Assembly (NCBI GenBank): GCA_964543545.1
Contig: CAZIYT010000004.1
Span: 620,001 to 684,000 of the forward strand
Length of the DNA: 64,000 nt
Direction of reading: 5' to 3'
From: UBA4416 sp964543545
GTDB lineage: Bacteria > Bacteroidota > Bacteroidia > B-17B0 > Aurantibacillaceae
The notes under the pieces: model-generated
Seen by the model: the letters and a program-made list of their open reading frames with translations, nothing else
The model's database searches: none
What the model was told of the DNA's origin: nothing
Program-made: the position numbers and the translations under genes
In this document: positions 7,600-16,464 of the stretch, one piece after another
Layout: every line of letters starts with the position of its first letter
Position numbering within the stretch: the first letter of the stretch is position 1

Positions 7600-9729
7600 C
7601 TATTTCAGGGTATCTTTTTTAGCTTCGTTTTTAATATCGGTTCCGAGCCTTTGCAGGTAAGCGATGAGGGCAACCACTTCCCTGTCAGCCAGTATGCTGA
7701 TGCCATCCTTATCGAGATTTGCGGCGATCTGTTTCGCCTGTTTTTCCATATCGGCGGCAGCTATGTTCTCGTAATTCTGCGGATAAGGAACGCCTAATCG
7801 CTTCATCGCTTTTATTTTTGCGACGGTCGATGACACATCGATCTGATCATCGAATAACCACGGATAAGGAGGCATAATCGAGCCCGGAGACATGGAGGTA
7901 GGATCCAGCATGTGGTTGTAATGCCAGCTATCAGGGTATTTTCCGCCCAGGCGTGCCAAATCGGGGCCTGTGCGCTTACTTCCCCATTGGAAAGGATGAT
8001 CATAGACAAACTCTCCTGCTTTTGAATATTCCCCGTAACGTGCTGTTTCGCTTCTGAAAGGGCGGATCATCTGTGAGTGGCAGGTATAGCAGCCCTCGCG
8101 CACATATATATCCCTTCCATGTAATTCCAGCGGGGTATAGGGCTTTACGCTGGCAATCGTTGGGATATTTGATTTCACCAGGAAAGTAGGGACAAACTCA
8201 ATGATTCCCCCGATAGCCACTACGACTAAGCTCACAATCATCATCTGTACCGGTTTACGCTCGATCCAGCGGTGCCAGTGTTCTTTGCCATGTGTGGAAT
8301 ATATTTTTTCAAGAGCGGGAGCTTCTGCATTTTCATTAGCAAGGAAAGATCCCACTTTAATGGTTTTGATCAGGTTGTATACCATTAATACGGCACCTAT
8401 CAGGTATAAGCTTCCACCTATAGCCCTTGTGGCATAGAACGGAATCATTTTAGTCACCGTATCCATGAATTGCCATTTCAATTGGCCTTCCGGCGTAAAC
8501 TCTTTCCACATTAAGCTTTGCATGATCCCGCTCCAGTACATAGGAACGGCGTATAATACAATGCCCAGGGTGCCGATCCAGAAATGCATATTGGCCAGTT
8601 TTTTGGAATACAAGTCCACACGGAATAGTTTTGGGATCAACCAGTATAAGATGCCGAAGGTCATAAAGCCATTCCAGCCAAGGGCTCCAACGTGCACGTG
8701 CGCTACGATCCAATCGGTGTAATGCGCAATGGCACTCACATTTTTGAGCGATAACATCGGCCCTTCAAAAGTGGCCATGCCGTATGCCGTAACCGCTACT
8801 ACTAAAAATTTCAATACCACATCTTCTCTTACTTTATCCCAGGCACCACGGAGAGTCAATAAGCCGTTAATCATCCCGCCCCATGACGGTGCAATCAGCA
8901 TGATAGAAAATACAACGCCTAAAGATTGAGCCCAGTCGGGTACCGAAGTATAAAGTAAATGGTGTGGCCCTGCCCAGATGTAGATGAAGATCAGGGACCA
9001 GAAATGGATAATGGATAAACGGTAGGAATACACAGGACGATTTGCTGCCTTAGGCAGGAAATAATACATCAATCCTAAATAAGGTGTAGTTAAGAAAAAA
9101 GCCACGGCATTATGCCCATACCACCATTGCACCAGGGCATCCTGAACACCGGCGTACCAGGAATAAGATTTCCAGAATGATACGGGAATCTCGATTGAAT
9201 TGACAATGTGCAACATGGCAATCGTGACGAATGTAGCGATGTAAAACCAGATGGCTACATAGAGGTGGCGTTCTCTCCGGCGGATGATGGTGCCGAACAT
9301 ATTCCAGCCGAATACAACCCACACGATGGTGATCAAAATGTCAATGGGCCATTCGAGCTCGGCATATTCTTTTCCTGTTGTTTTGCCGAGTGCCAGAGAA
9401 ACGGCAGCCAGCACAATAATCAATTGCCAGCCGAAGAAATGCACCTTACTTAAGAAGTCGCTGAACATGCGCGTTTTCAATAAACGCTGCAGGGAATAGT
9501 ATACTCCCATGAAAATACCGTTTCCAACGAAAGCAAAAATAACGGCATTGGTATGAATAGGTCTTACCCTGCCAAAAGTGGTATAAGGAAGCTCCATATT
9601 TAAAGCCGGAATGCATAACTGTAAAGCGGCCAGCAAGCCGGCCAGCATCCCTACAATTCCCCAGAACATGGTGGCATAGGCAAACCATTTTACGGTTTTG
9701 TTATCATACTGAAATTTTTGTAGTTCCAT
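7600..9729 (-). CDS. ccoNO: Fused cbb3-type cytochrome c oxidase subunits I and II (CcoNO)
   Basis: A 709-residue fusion of the catalytic subunit (about 1-480) and the monohaem cytochrome subunit (about 490-709). The CcoN part has about 12 helices with the haem and CuB ligands in HTNAVIFAFVGN, QWWYGHNAVAFFLTTPY, WAGPHHLLYT and HVHVGALGWNGF. The CcoO part has GREGCYTCHSQMIRPF-like sequence (YVREGCYTCHSQMIRPF) and the distal Met region SPGSIMPPYPWL. It reduces O2 with high affinity and pumps protons. The fusion is characteristic of Bacteroidota. It starts 5 bp after ccoS. Confidence 0.96.
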   Translation of the reverse strand: MELQKFQYDNKTVKWFAYATMFWGIVGMLAGLLAALQLCIPALNMELPYTTFGRVRPIHTNAVIFAFVGNGIFMGVYYSLQRLLKTRMFSDFLSKVHFFGWQLIIVLAAVSLALGKTTGKEYAELEWPIDILITIVWVVFGWNMFGTIIRRRERHLYVAIWFYIATFVTIAMLHIVNSIEIPVSFWKSYSWYAGVQDALVQWWYGHNAVAFFLTTPYLGLMYYFLPKAANRPVYSYRLSIIHFWSLIFIYIWAGPHHLLYTSVPDWAQSLGVVFSIMLIAPSWGGMINGLLTLRGAWDKVREDVVLKFLVVAVTAYGMATFEGPMLSLKNVSAIAHYTDWIVAHVHVGALGWNGFMTFGILYWLIPKLFRVDLYSKKLANMHFWIGTLGIVLYAVPMYWSGIMQSLMWKEFTPEGQLKWQFMDTVTKMIPFYATRAIGGSLYLIGAVLMVYNLIKTIKVGSFLANENAEAPALEKIYSTHGKEHWHRWIERKPVQMMIVSLVVVAIGGIIEFVPTFLVKSNIPTIASVKPYTPLELHGRDIYVREGCYTCHSQMIRPFRSETARYGEYSKAGEFVYDHPFQWGSKRTGPDLARLGGKYPDSWHYNHMLDPTSMSPGSIMPPYPWLFDDQIDVSSTVAKIKAMKRLGVPYPQNYENIAAADMEKQAKQIAANLDKDGISILADREVVALIAYLQRLGTDIKNEAKKDTLK

Positions 9730-9734
9730 AAAGT

Positions 9735-9920
9735 TTATTGTTTTGGGTGTTGTTTTTCTTCTTCTTCCGGTGTTTGTTTGATATCGTTCTCAAAAAGGAT
9801 CCTTACGGAAGGTGTATAGTCGTCTTCATACTGGTTTGTTTTTACGGACCATATAAAGGCGATCAAAAAGCCAAGGGCTATAAGGAGGCTGGCAGAGATG
9901 AGTATGAAAATGACGCTCAT
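9735..9920 (-). CDS. ccoS: cbb3 oxidase maturation protein CcoS
   Basis: A small protein of about 61 residues with one N-terminal helix (MSVIFILISASLLIALGFLI) and then FIWSVKTNQYEDDYTPSVRILF, a typical CcoS pattern (W-S-V-K/R-xx-Q-Y-D/E-D). CcoS is needed to load haem and copper into cbb3 oxidase. A longer frame begins at a TTG (9935), but that codon lies inside the -7 box at 9933-9940, so the ATG at 9920 is used. This makes the leader only about 6 nt. It is the first gene of the ten-gene run that ends with pdxH. Confidence 0.9.
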   Translation of the reverse strand: MSVIFILISASLLIALGFLIAFIWSVKTNQYEDDYTPSVRILFENDIKQTPEEEEKQHPKQ

Positions 9921-9932
9921 ATTGGGAATGCT

Positions 9933-9998
9933 CAAAAGTACAGGGATGCCTTTTTTTGTCAGATGAGAAACGTCAACCGCTCACCTGATCTTAATCAG
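9933..9998 (-). promoter_or_regulatory. cbb3 operon promoter with two TGA-N6-TCA (FNR/CRP-type) sites
   Basis: On the minus strand a -7 box TACTTTTG lies at 9933-9940 with no TTTG at -33. Two CRP/FNR-superfamily cores lie upstream: TGA-N6-TCA at 9964-9975 and the more symmetric CTGATCTTAATCAG at 9985-9998, whose TCA is also the ccoI stop codon. Centres are 29.5 and 51.5 bp from the box, giving about -42 and -64 from the inferred start, the usual class II and class I activator positions. The sites are 22 bp apart, two helical turns. Confidence 0.7.
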
Positions 9999-12421
9999 TT
10001 TTTGTGTACTTTTTTTGCTTTTGAAGCGCTGTTCTTCAATCTGAAGGAAAGAAGCGAGCTCATGCCGGTTGTGAAAAGGACAATGCTGACAGAGCTTACC
10101 GGCATTAAAATAGCGGCAATAACGGGTTTTAACTGCCCCTGAACGGCAAAGTACAGGCCTATCAGGTTATAGATAATGGAGATCACAAAACTCATAGTGA
10201 TGATCAGCTTGTTTTGTTTGCAATAATCCAGCAAAACATCCAGATAGCCTAAACTATTACCATCCATGACCACATCGCAGGCCGGAGAGAAATTATTGAT
10301 GTTGTCGGTTACTGCAATGCCAATATCACTTTGTTTTAAGGCCCCGGCATCATTCAGGCCGTCGCCCATCATAATGACGGTTTTGCCCTTATTTTGCAGC
10401 AGGCTGATGTAATTCAGCTTATCCTGGGGCGATTGATGAAACAAGAGATCGGACGTAAACCATTTTTTTAATTTCAGCTGTTCCGAATCATTGTCACCGG
10501 ATAATAAAGAAACATCATATTGCCGTTGTAGCATTTTTAGTAAGTCCGGTAAACCAGGCCGGTAGGTAGTTTGAACAGAATAGTAGCCCAGTAGCTGGTT
10601 ATTTATTTTTACATAAACGTGGCTTCCAACATCCGTAGTGGCCGGCTTTTCGTTTATGAAACCCGGGGAGCCTATCAGGACCTGATTATTAAGAATTGTC
10701 CCTTTTATTCCCAGGCCGGGAATCTCTTCATAATCTTTTACAGGTAAGCGTTTACAAAATGGGAGCGATTGCACAATCGCTTTGCTTAAAGGATGATTGG
10801 ACTGGCCTGCCAAAGACCGGATAAGCTGCATCGTTTCAACATGTAGCTGAGCACCCGTAAACGTAATGGCGGAGTCGCCCTGTTGCGTGATTGTACCGGT
10901 CTTATCAAATACAATGGTATCGGCTCCTGAAATGTCTTCTATAACGGTTGCGTTCCGGGCATAGAATCCGTATTTCTGTAATATCCGTAACATGTTTCCG
11001 TTGGTAAAGGTAGCAGAGAGCAATAAGGCACATGGGCAGGCGACAATTAACACAGAGGTAAGGGAATTCCATATCCTCGATGCATCGTTCAGGTACCAGT
11101 ATAATGCTGCTGTGGCAGCAATGGAAAATAAAATGAGCGTAAAATATTTACTTAGGGTATGGATATAGGATTTGCTGTTATCTTCTTGTTTGGTGAAGGC
11201 ATCATTATTCCATAATTGAGTGAGGTAGCTTTGCGACACGTCCTTCACTACCTCCAACTCTAAGGCCCCTCCTGTTTGTTTTCCGCCGGCGTAAATAATC
11301 TCCCCTATATGTTTTTCCACAGGCAATGCTTCTCCTGAAACAAAGCTATAGTCAATGATTCCTTTACCAAGAAAAAGGATACAGTCGGCAGGGATGATTT
11401 CGCCGCTGTGAACTTTAATACGCTGCCCTGTCTTTAAGTTCGAAACGGGTATTTGCTCTTCTTTACCACCTTCAGCCATCAGCGTTACTCCCAGAGGAAA
11501 GTAAGACGTATAATCCCTGTTAAAAGCCATGGTAGTATAGGTTTTATCCTGGAAAAAACGGCCGATTAACATGAAAAAAACAATCCCGGTCATTGAATCC
11601 ATATATCCTGCACCGGTTTGTGATAAGATCTCGTACAGGCTTCTGCCAAAGGTGATGAGGATGGCAATGGCAATGGGAGCGTCGATATTCAGGATTTTTT
11701 GTTGTATACTTTTCCAGGCTGATATAAAAAAACCGGAGGCCCCGTAAAAGAATACGGGGAGCGACAATAAAAGGATCAGGTAAGAAAAGAGCTGTTGCAA
11801 GCCTTTTTCCTGTATATTTCCGAAAGAAAAATACTCCGGAAAGCTCAGTAGCATAATGTTTCCAAAGCAAAAACCGGTGATCCCTATTTTATAGATCCTG
11901 GATTTGTCGTAAGTTGTCGTTTGCTTATCCGCGAGGTTATTTAAGCTAAAATGAGGCTCGTAGCCTATGGTCGTTAAAAGTTCTGCCACTTTTCTTAAGG
12001 AAGTACCCTGGCGGTTAAAGACCACCGTCACTTCTTTCTTTAAAAAATTAACCTGCGAGCGGATGATGTACGGATCAAGCTTTCCGAGATGCTCCAATAG
12101 CCAAATGCAGGAGCTGCAATGCATTTGGGGCAAATATAACGTTACATGACTTTGAGTGAGGTCCTTATAGTGAATCAGCTTTTGCTGTAATGCGTCGTCG
12201 TCGAGAAACGCAAATTTATCAGGGCGTACCTGTGTTTTTTGAGACAGGCCGGGGTTTTTCTCTAAGCTATAGTAATCACACAGCTCAACTTTGTTAAGAA
12301 TTTCATAAACCGTTTTACAGCCCTGGCAACAAAAATTTTTCTCTGCGACACGAATTGTTTCAGTATCGCAGGGTTCGCCGCAGTGATAGCAAAGCAGCAG
12401 GCTTTTGGGGTCTTTAATCAT
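9995..12421 (-). CDS. ccoI: Copper-translocating P1B-type ATPase for cbb3 assembly (CcoI/FixI)
   Basis: An 808-residue P-type ATPase. The N-terminus has a Cys-rich metal domain (LCYHCGEPCDTETI and FCCQGCKTVYEIL), then a heavy-metal-associated fold with MHCSSCIWLLEHLG. The catalytic part shows VACPCALLLSAT (the CPC ion site), DKTGTITQ (phosphorylated Asp) and MMGDGLNDAGAL. CcoI exports Cu(I) from the cytoplasm to supply the CuB centre. It ends 74 bp before the ccoS start and its stop codon is part of the regulatory site there. It starts 54 bp after the patatin gene, so it is probably read from the 14076 promoter or its own weak one. Confidence 0.94.
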   Translation of the reverse strand: MIKDPKSLLLCYHCGEPCDTETIRVAEKNFCCQGCKTVYEILNKVELCDYYSLEKNPGLSQKTQVRPDKFAFLDDDALQQKLIHYKDLTQSHVTLYLPQMHCSSCIWLLEHLGKLDPYIIRSQVNFLKKEVTVVFNRQGTSLRKVAELLTTIGYEPHFSLNNLADKQTTTYDKSRIYKIGITGFCFGNIMLLSFPEYFSFGNIQEKGLQQLFSYLILLLSLPVFFYGASGFFISAWKSIQQKILNIDAPIAIAILITFGRSLYEILSQTGAGYMDSMTGIVFFMLIGRFFQDKTYTTMAFNRDYTSYFPLGVTLMAEGGKEEQIPVSNLKTGQRIKVHSGEIIPADCILFLGKGIIDYSFVSGEALPVEKHIGEIIYAGGKQTGGALELEVVKDVSQSYLTQLWNNDAFTKQEDNSKSYIHTLSKYFTLILFSIAATAALYWYLNDASRIWNSLTSVLIVACPCALLLSATFTNGNMLRILQKYGFYARNATVIEDISGADTIVFDKTGTITQQGDSAITFTGAQLHVETMQLIRSLAGQSNHPLSKAIVQSLPFCKRLPVKDYEEIPGLGIKGTILNNQVLIGSPGFINEKPATTDVGSHVYVKINNQLLGYYSVQTTYRPGLPDLLKMLQRQYDVSLLSGDNDSEQLKLKKWFTSDLLFHQSPQDKLNYISLLQNKGKTVIMMGDGLNDAGALKQSDIGIAVTDNINNFSPACDVVMDGNSLGYLDVLLDYCKQNKLIITMSFVISIIYNLIGLYFAVQGQLKPVIAAILMPVSSVSIVLFTTGMSSLLSFRLKNSASKAKKVHKN

Positions 12422-12475
12422 TTCGCTTCAACATTGGATTCATGATGCAAGTGCTGACGACAAAGCGGCTGTATT

Positions 12476-13231
12476 CTAGGAGGTAAGGGCATCTGTCATA
12501 ACTTTATGTTTCGTGTAATCGTAGCCTGCTTTAATGATGTCGTGTATCTTTTTAGTATCAAATAGCCCGTATCCGGAAAGGCCATCGGGTTCAATAAGCA
12601 GATCCACGTGATTCATCTCACGAAGCACACTTTCGCGGATGCTGAGATGAATCATGCGTTCAAGTTGTCTTACTATGCTGATATTGACATCATAAGGATC
12701 CGGTTTATTAACATGCACGCCTATCGTTTTAAGCACTGAGCCGATAAATGGTTCCACCGGGAGGTTTCCACTCAGCCCGCCATCGGCATAAGGTATGCCC
12801 CTGATAAATACCGGAGGAAAGATGATGGGGATGGAGGCGGAGGCAATGACCGCTTCGGTGATATCTCCCTCGTTTATGATTACCTGGCTTCCGTCATTTA
12901 AGTCGGTAACACTTACGTGTAAAGGATATTTAAGACCGGAAAATGTTTTGCTTCTTAAATAGTTCGCAAATAGTTTATGCAACGAATCAATGGATAATAT
13001 ACCGGGACTAAGGTGGAAATTGAAATGTGTTAAAGGAATTGCCTCCGAGCAAATGTTTGCTATCTCATCCGGTGTATATCCGTCGCAAAGAAAGGCTCCT
13101 ACTATTGCTCCTGAGCTCGTCGCACTCACTGAAGAGAAGGTTATTTCTTTTTCCTGCAGTGCTTTTACAACACCTAAATGGGCAAAACCCCTGGCGCCGC
13201 CCCCGGATAAAACCAAATTACATGTGATCAT
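12476..13231 (-). CDS. Patatin-like phospholipase
   Basis: A 251-residue protein with the patatin oxyanion loop LVLSGGGARGFAHLG (residues 6-20), the nucleophile elbow SATSSGAIVG (Ser39 expected) and the catalytic Asp in YADGGLSGNLPVEP (about residue 150). The elbow is A-x-S-x-G, not the usual G-x-S-x-G, but is otherwise normal. Patatins hydrolyse lipid acyl esters; this one lacks a signal peptide and is cytoplasmic. It follows the thioredoxin gene by 6 bp and precedes ccoI by 54 bp. Its link to the oxidase cluster is positional only. Confidence 0.9.
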   Translation of the reverse strand: MITCNLVLSGGGARGFAHLGVVKALQEKEITFSSVSATSSGAIVGAFLCDGYTPDEIANICSEAIPLTHFNFHLSPGILSIDSLHKLFANYLRSKTFSGLKYPLHVSVTDLNDGSQVIINEGDITEAVIASASIPIIFPPVFIRGIPYADGGLSGNLPVEPFIGSVLKTIGVHVNKPDPYDVNISIVRQLERMIHLSIRESVLREMNHVDLLIEPDGLSGYGLFDTKKIHDIIKAGYDYTKHKVMTDALTS

Positions 13232-13237
13232 ATGATA

Positions 13238-13666
13238 CTATAAATAACAATCAATTTCTCTCCGGATATCAGCAATCGGGATCATGCCGGAGCTGCTCCA
13301 CACTTTCTTCCCGTTTTTATATAACATTAAAAGGGGAAGTGTATTTACTTCAAACTCCTTAGCTACTTCTACGTCTCTTTCAGTATCTATTCTTAAGATT
13401 TCTATTTTTCCACTGTATTCTTTCTCAATTTCAGCAATCACCGGTTTAAATCTCGGGCATACGGCACACCAGCCGGCTGAAAAGTAAACAAGAACAGCTT
13501 TCTTTGTGCCGGCAATTTTTTGCTGATATACCTCCGGTGTGATTTTAGGATCTTCCTGCCGGGCACCTGTATTCATGCGCTTGTAGGTATATGCAGAGAG
13601 AAGAGTTGCCATTAGGCATGCAAGACTGATCCTGAAATAATACCGGTGTATGAGCCGGATCTTCAT
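13238..13666 (-). CDS. Membrane-anchored thioredoxin-fold protein
   Basis: A 142-residue protein with an N-terminal signal anchor (about residues 11-28) and a thioredoxin domain. The active site is GWCAVCPRFKP (Cys67 and Cys70), differing from the usual CGPC; the cis-Pro loop is VNTLPLLMLYKNGKK. It should face the periplasm and reduce or oxidise disulfides, perhaps in cytochrome or copper-protein maturation given ccoI downstream. It starts directly after the coiled-coil gene (1 bp gap) and precedes patatin by 6 bp. Confidence 0.88.
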   Translation of the reverse strand: MKIRLIHRYYFRISLACLMATLLSAYTYKRMNTGARQEDPKITPEVYQQKIAGTKKAVLVYFSAGWCAVCPRFKPVIAEIEKEYSGKIEILRIDTERDVEVAKEFEVNTLPLLMLYKNGKKVWSSSGMIPIADIRREIDCYL

Positions 13667-13667
13667 G

Positions 13668-14048
13668 TTACATCCACTTGCTTAAGAATACGTTGAACTC
13701 TGTTTTAAGGAAACTGAAAATTTTCCTGAAATAGATCACTTTTTCCCTCAGAACGGCATGATCTTCCATTCTACGGCGTTCAAGGGCGACATCGTTTTTC
13801 TGAATTTCATGGCTTATGGCATCATTATTAAGATTGATCTCATGTTTCAGATTATCAATAGTATCTGCCTGAAGTATGAATTGGTTTTGAAAATGCTCAA
13901 CCTGCGCAAGTATTTCTTTTGAGGTATTCTTCTTTGTAATTTCTCCCAGGCGGTTTTTCATAATAGCAATTTCGTCCCGGTAGAATAAAAGATCATTCAT
14001 CCAGTCTTTATTTTCTTCATGCAGGGTATAAATTTTTTCTGTTTTCAT
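13668..14048 (-). CDS. Hypothetical coiled-coil protein
   Basis: A 126-residue protein not recognised by name. It is charged and helical with heptad-like stretches (for example LFYRDEIAIMKNRLGEI and ILAQVEHFQNQFILQADTID), suggesting a cytoplasmic coiled coil; there is no signal peptide. It is the first gene of a tight minus-strand set with thioredoxin, patatin and probably ccoI, and lies opposite the PAS kinase. A TGA-N6-TCA site and a GACTTTTG box upstream place it in the putative low-oxygen regulon. Confidence 0.8.
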   Translation of the reverse strand: MKTEKIYTLHEENKDWMNDLLFYRDEIAIMKNRLGEITKKNTSKEILAQVEHFQNQFILQADTIDNLKHEINLNNDAISHEIQKNDVALERRRMEDHAVLREKVIYFRKIFSFLKTEFNVFLSKWM

Positions 14049-14075
14049 GGTTGTTTATATTAAATAGTTTGATAG

Positions 14076-14141
14076 CAAAAGTCCTCCAAAGGAGGCAGAC
14101 TACCCCTAAGACTCATCAGAAGGGGACATGATTTTTGTCAT
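14076..14141 (-). promoter_or_regulatory. Putative activator site and -7 box for the 14048 operon
   Basis: ATGATTTTTGTCAT at 14128-14141 is a TGA-N6-TCA core with flanking A/T symmetry. On the minus strand its centre (14134.5) is exactly 51.5 bp from the edge of GACTTTTG (14076-14083), a one-mismatch match to TAnnTTTG. The same spacing recurs at three other promoters in the window. A short hairpin CCTCC-AAA-GGAGG (14083-14095) overlaps the box edge. Confidence 0.55.
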
Positions 14142-14178
14142 ATTTTGGATAAATAATTCCTTTTATTTTCGACCACAT

Positions 14179-14186
14179 TAATTTTG
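14179..14186 (+). promoter_or_regulatory. -7 box of the PAS histidine kinase gene
   Basis: TAATTTTG at 14179-14186 matches TAnnTTTG and lies 34 bp before the ATG at 14221. No TTTG occurs about 20 bp upstream. The TGA-N6-TCA site at 14128-14141 is 44.5 bp away in this direction, so it may serve both divergent promoters but fits the minus-strand one better. Confidence 0.5.
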
Positions 14187-14220
14187 TACCTTAGCCTTGA
14201 ACCATACGACTATAAATAAA

Positions 14221-15399
14221 ATGCAAACCAAGGAAGGCGTTGATGCCCTTTTTCTCTATGCTACGGAGGGGATTCTTATTACCAACGAAAAAGGAGAAAT
14301 TATACGGATTAATCCCAGTGCAGAAAAACTGTTCAGGTATGAGCCCGGGGAGTTGCTAAGCAAAAAAATTGAAGTCCTGATCCCGGCCAGGTTTTCGGCC
14401 CATACAAAGCATCGCGAAAAGTATAATGAAAACCCCCATGCCAGGGCCATGGGAGCCGGTATGGAATTGTACGGACTAAGAAAAGATGCCACTGAATTGC
14501 CCGTTGAAATAAGCTTAAGCCCATATTCCACCCCGGAAGGTAAATTTGTAGTCGCTTTTATTGTAGATATTACTTTACGAAAGCAATCGGAAGAAAGGTT
14601 GAAGAATTACTCCTTCGAGCTGGAAAGACAGGTAAAGAACAGAACATTGATACTTGAAGAGGCTATTCAGGAACTGGAAAAAACGAAAAAAGACCTTCAT
14701 AACGCTCTGAAAAAAGAAAAAGAGCTCAACGAGCTAAAATCAAGATTCGTATCTATGGCGTCCCACGAATTCAGGACTCCTCTTACAACTATGATGTCTT
14801 CTTTGTCGCTCGTTACCAAATATGGCGAGCAAAACGACGCTCAGAACCAAAGCAAGCACGTTCATAAAATAAAAGCCTCTATTAATAACTTAACGGATAT
14901 TTTGAATGATTTTCTTTCTGTCAGTAAACTGGAGGAAGGCAAAATTGAAAATATGCCTGAGGAAATACATGTTAAGGATTATATAATGGATATTGTTTCA
15001 GAAATGAAACCAATGGCTATTAACGGGCAAACTCTTACTCATCAGCATAGCGGCTCTGAAATTGCCCTGGGTGACAGAAAATTATTAAAAAACGTATTGT
15101 TCAATCTGATATCGAATGCGATCAAATTTTCTCCGGGAGGCGGATCAATTGAGATTAATTCACAGGCATCCAACTCCTCTTTTAGAATATCTGTTAAGGA
15201 TAATGGCATAGGTATTTCCAAAGAAGATCAAAAGCATTTATTTGAGCGGTTTTTCAGGGGGCATAACGCCACACATATCCAGGGCACCGGCTTAGGCTTG
15301 AGCATTGTATCAAAGTATGCCGAGCTAATGAATGGCTCAATCAATTTTGAGAGTGAAGAACATAAAGGAACAACGTTTACCATCATTATTCCTCAGTAA
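14221..15399 (+). CDS. PAS-domain sensor histidine kinase
   Basis: A 392-residue cytoplasmic kinase without transmembrane helices. Residues about 8-125 form a PAS domain, about 127-175 a coiled coil, and the dimerisation motif SHEFRTPLTTMMSS carries the phospho-accepting His182. The ATPase part shows NLISNAIKFSP, DNGIGIS and GTGLGLSIV. The PAS stretch IPARFSAHTKHREKY resembles the FixL F-helix with His61 in a candidate haem-ligand position, but many non-haem PAS domains share this pattern. An upstream TTG (14197) extends the frame; the ATG is preferred. The receiver-CRP gene starts one base after its stop, so they are partners. Confidence 0.92.
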   Translation: MQTKEGVDALFLYATEGILITNEKGEIIRINPSAEKLFRYEPGELLSKKIEVLIPARFSAHTKHREKYNENPHARAMGAGMELYGLRKDATELPVEISLSPYSTPEGKFVVAFIVDITLRKQSEERLKNYSFELERQVKNRTLILEEAIQELEKTKKDLHNALKKEKELNELKSRFVSMASHEFRTPLTTMMSSLSLVTKYGEQNDAQNQSKHVHKIKASINNLTDILNDFLSVSKLEEGKIENMPEEIHVKDYIMDIVSEMKPMAINGQTLTHQHSGSEIALGDRKLLKNVLFNLISNAIKFSPGGGSIEINSQASNSSFRISVKDNGIGISKEDQKHLFERFFRGHNATHIQGTGLGLSIVSKYAELMNGSINFESEEHKGTTFTIIIPQ

Positions 15400-15400
15400 T

Positions 15401-16459
15401 ATGAAAAAAATTCTTTTAATAGAAGATAACAACGATGTACGGGAAAATACGGCGGAGATTCTGACGTTGGCACAATATAACGTGATTACTGCCATAAACG
15501 GGAAAGAAGGTGTTGAACTGGCAAAAAAAGAGAAACCCGACCTGATCATTTGTGATATTATGATGCCCGTGCTGGATGGGCATGGAGCCCTGCATTTATT
15601 GTCGAAGAATGAAGAAACAGCAGGAATTCCCTTTATTTTTTTAACAGCAAAAGCTGAGCGCAGCGATTTTAGAAAAGGCATGGAAATGGGGGCAGATGAT
15701 TATTTGACCAAGCCTTTTGATGATGTTGAGCTATTAAATGCGATTGAAAGCCGCCTTAAAAAAAATGACATTTTAAAAAAGGAATTTTCCAAAAACATGG
15801 CAGGCATCCATGATTTCATTAATGAAGCCAAAGGAATAGACTCCCTTAAAAAACTCTCGGAAGCGCGTGATGTCAGAATTTATAAAAAGAAAGATGATAT
15901 TTATAGAGAGGATAGTTATCCAAAAGGGATCTATTTTGTAAGCAAGGGTAAAGTAAAAACGTACCAGACAAGTGAATCGGGTAAGGAGTTAATTACTGAA
16001 CTGCATAAAGAAGGTGATTTTTTCGGCTACCTTTCGCTGTTGCAGGAAGAAAAATATGCCAGCTCAGCTACGGCACTCGAGGATTCTGAGATTTATATGA
16101 TTCCTAAAGAGGATTTCTTTTCATTGCTCTATAAAAATGCAGAGGTATCGCGGCGCTTCATAGAGCTTCTATCGAATAACCTGCGCGAGAATGAAAAGCA
16201 GCTGGTAAAGCTGGCTTACCATTCCGTGAGAAAAAGAGTGGCAGAAGCCCTTGTGAAGCTTTCGGACAAATACAAAAAAGACCATGAGCAAAAGTTCAGT
16301 ATGAATATTTCGCGAGAAGACCTCGCCAATATGGTGGGAACAGCTACTGAAACGGTGATCCGTACCCTGAGCGATTTTAAGGAAGATAAATTTGTAGAAA
16401 TATCCGGCGGCACCATCACCATCCTTAACTACGATAAACTGGCCAAAATGAAAAATTAA
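15401..16459 (+). CDS. Response regulator fused to a CRP/FNR-type DNA-binding protein
   Basis: A 352-residue hybrid. Residues 1-120 form a receiver (LLIEDNNDV acidic pocket, Asp52 in DLIICDIMMPVLDG, Lys in DDYLTKPF). About 145-265 form a cyclic-nucleotide-like beta-roll (YPKGIYFVSKGKVKTY, GDFFGYLSLL), and the C-terminus is a CRP-type winged helix with ISREDLANMVGTATETVIRT (recognition helix). No FNR Cys cluster is visible, so control is probably by phosphorylation. CRP-type helices recognise TGA-N6-TCA half-sites, and such sites precede the cbb3, DoxX-Usp and other operons here. It is the likely master regulator of the region. Confidence 0.92.
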   Translation: MKKILLIEDNNDVRENTAEILTLAQYNVITAINGKEGVELAKKEKPDLIICDIMMPVLDGHGALHLLSKNEETAGIPFIFLTAKAERSDFRKGMEMGADDYLTKPFDDVELLNAIESRLKKNDILKKEFSKNMAGIHDFINEAKGIDSLKKLSEARDVRIYKKKDDIYREDSYPKGIYFVSKGKVKTYQTSESGKELITELHKEGDFFGYLSLLQEEKYASSATALEDSEIYMIPKEDFFSLLYKNAEVSRRFIELLSNNLRENEKQLVKLAYHSVRKRVAEALVKLSDKYKKDHEQKFSMNISREDLANMVGTATETVIRTLSDFKEDKFVEISGGTITILNYDKLAKMKN

Positions 16460-16464
16460 GCAGT

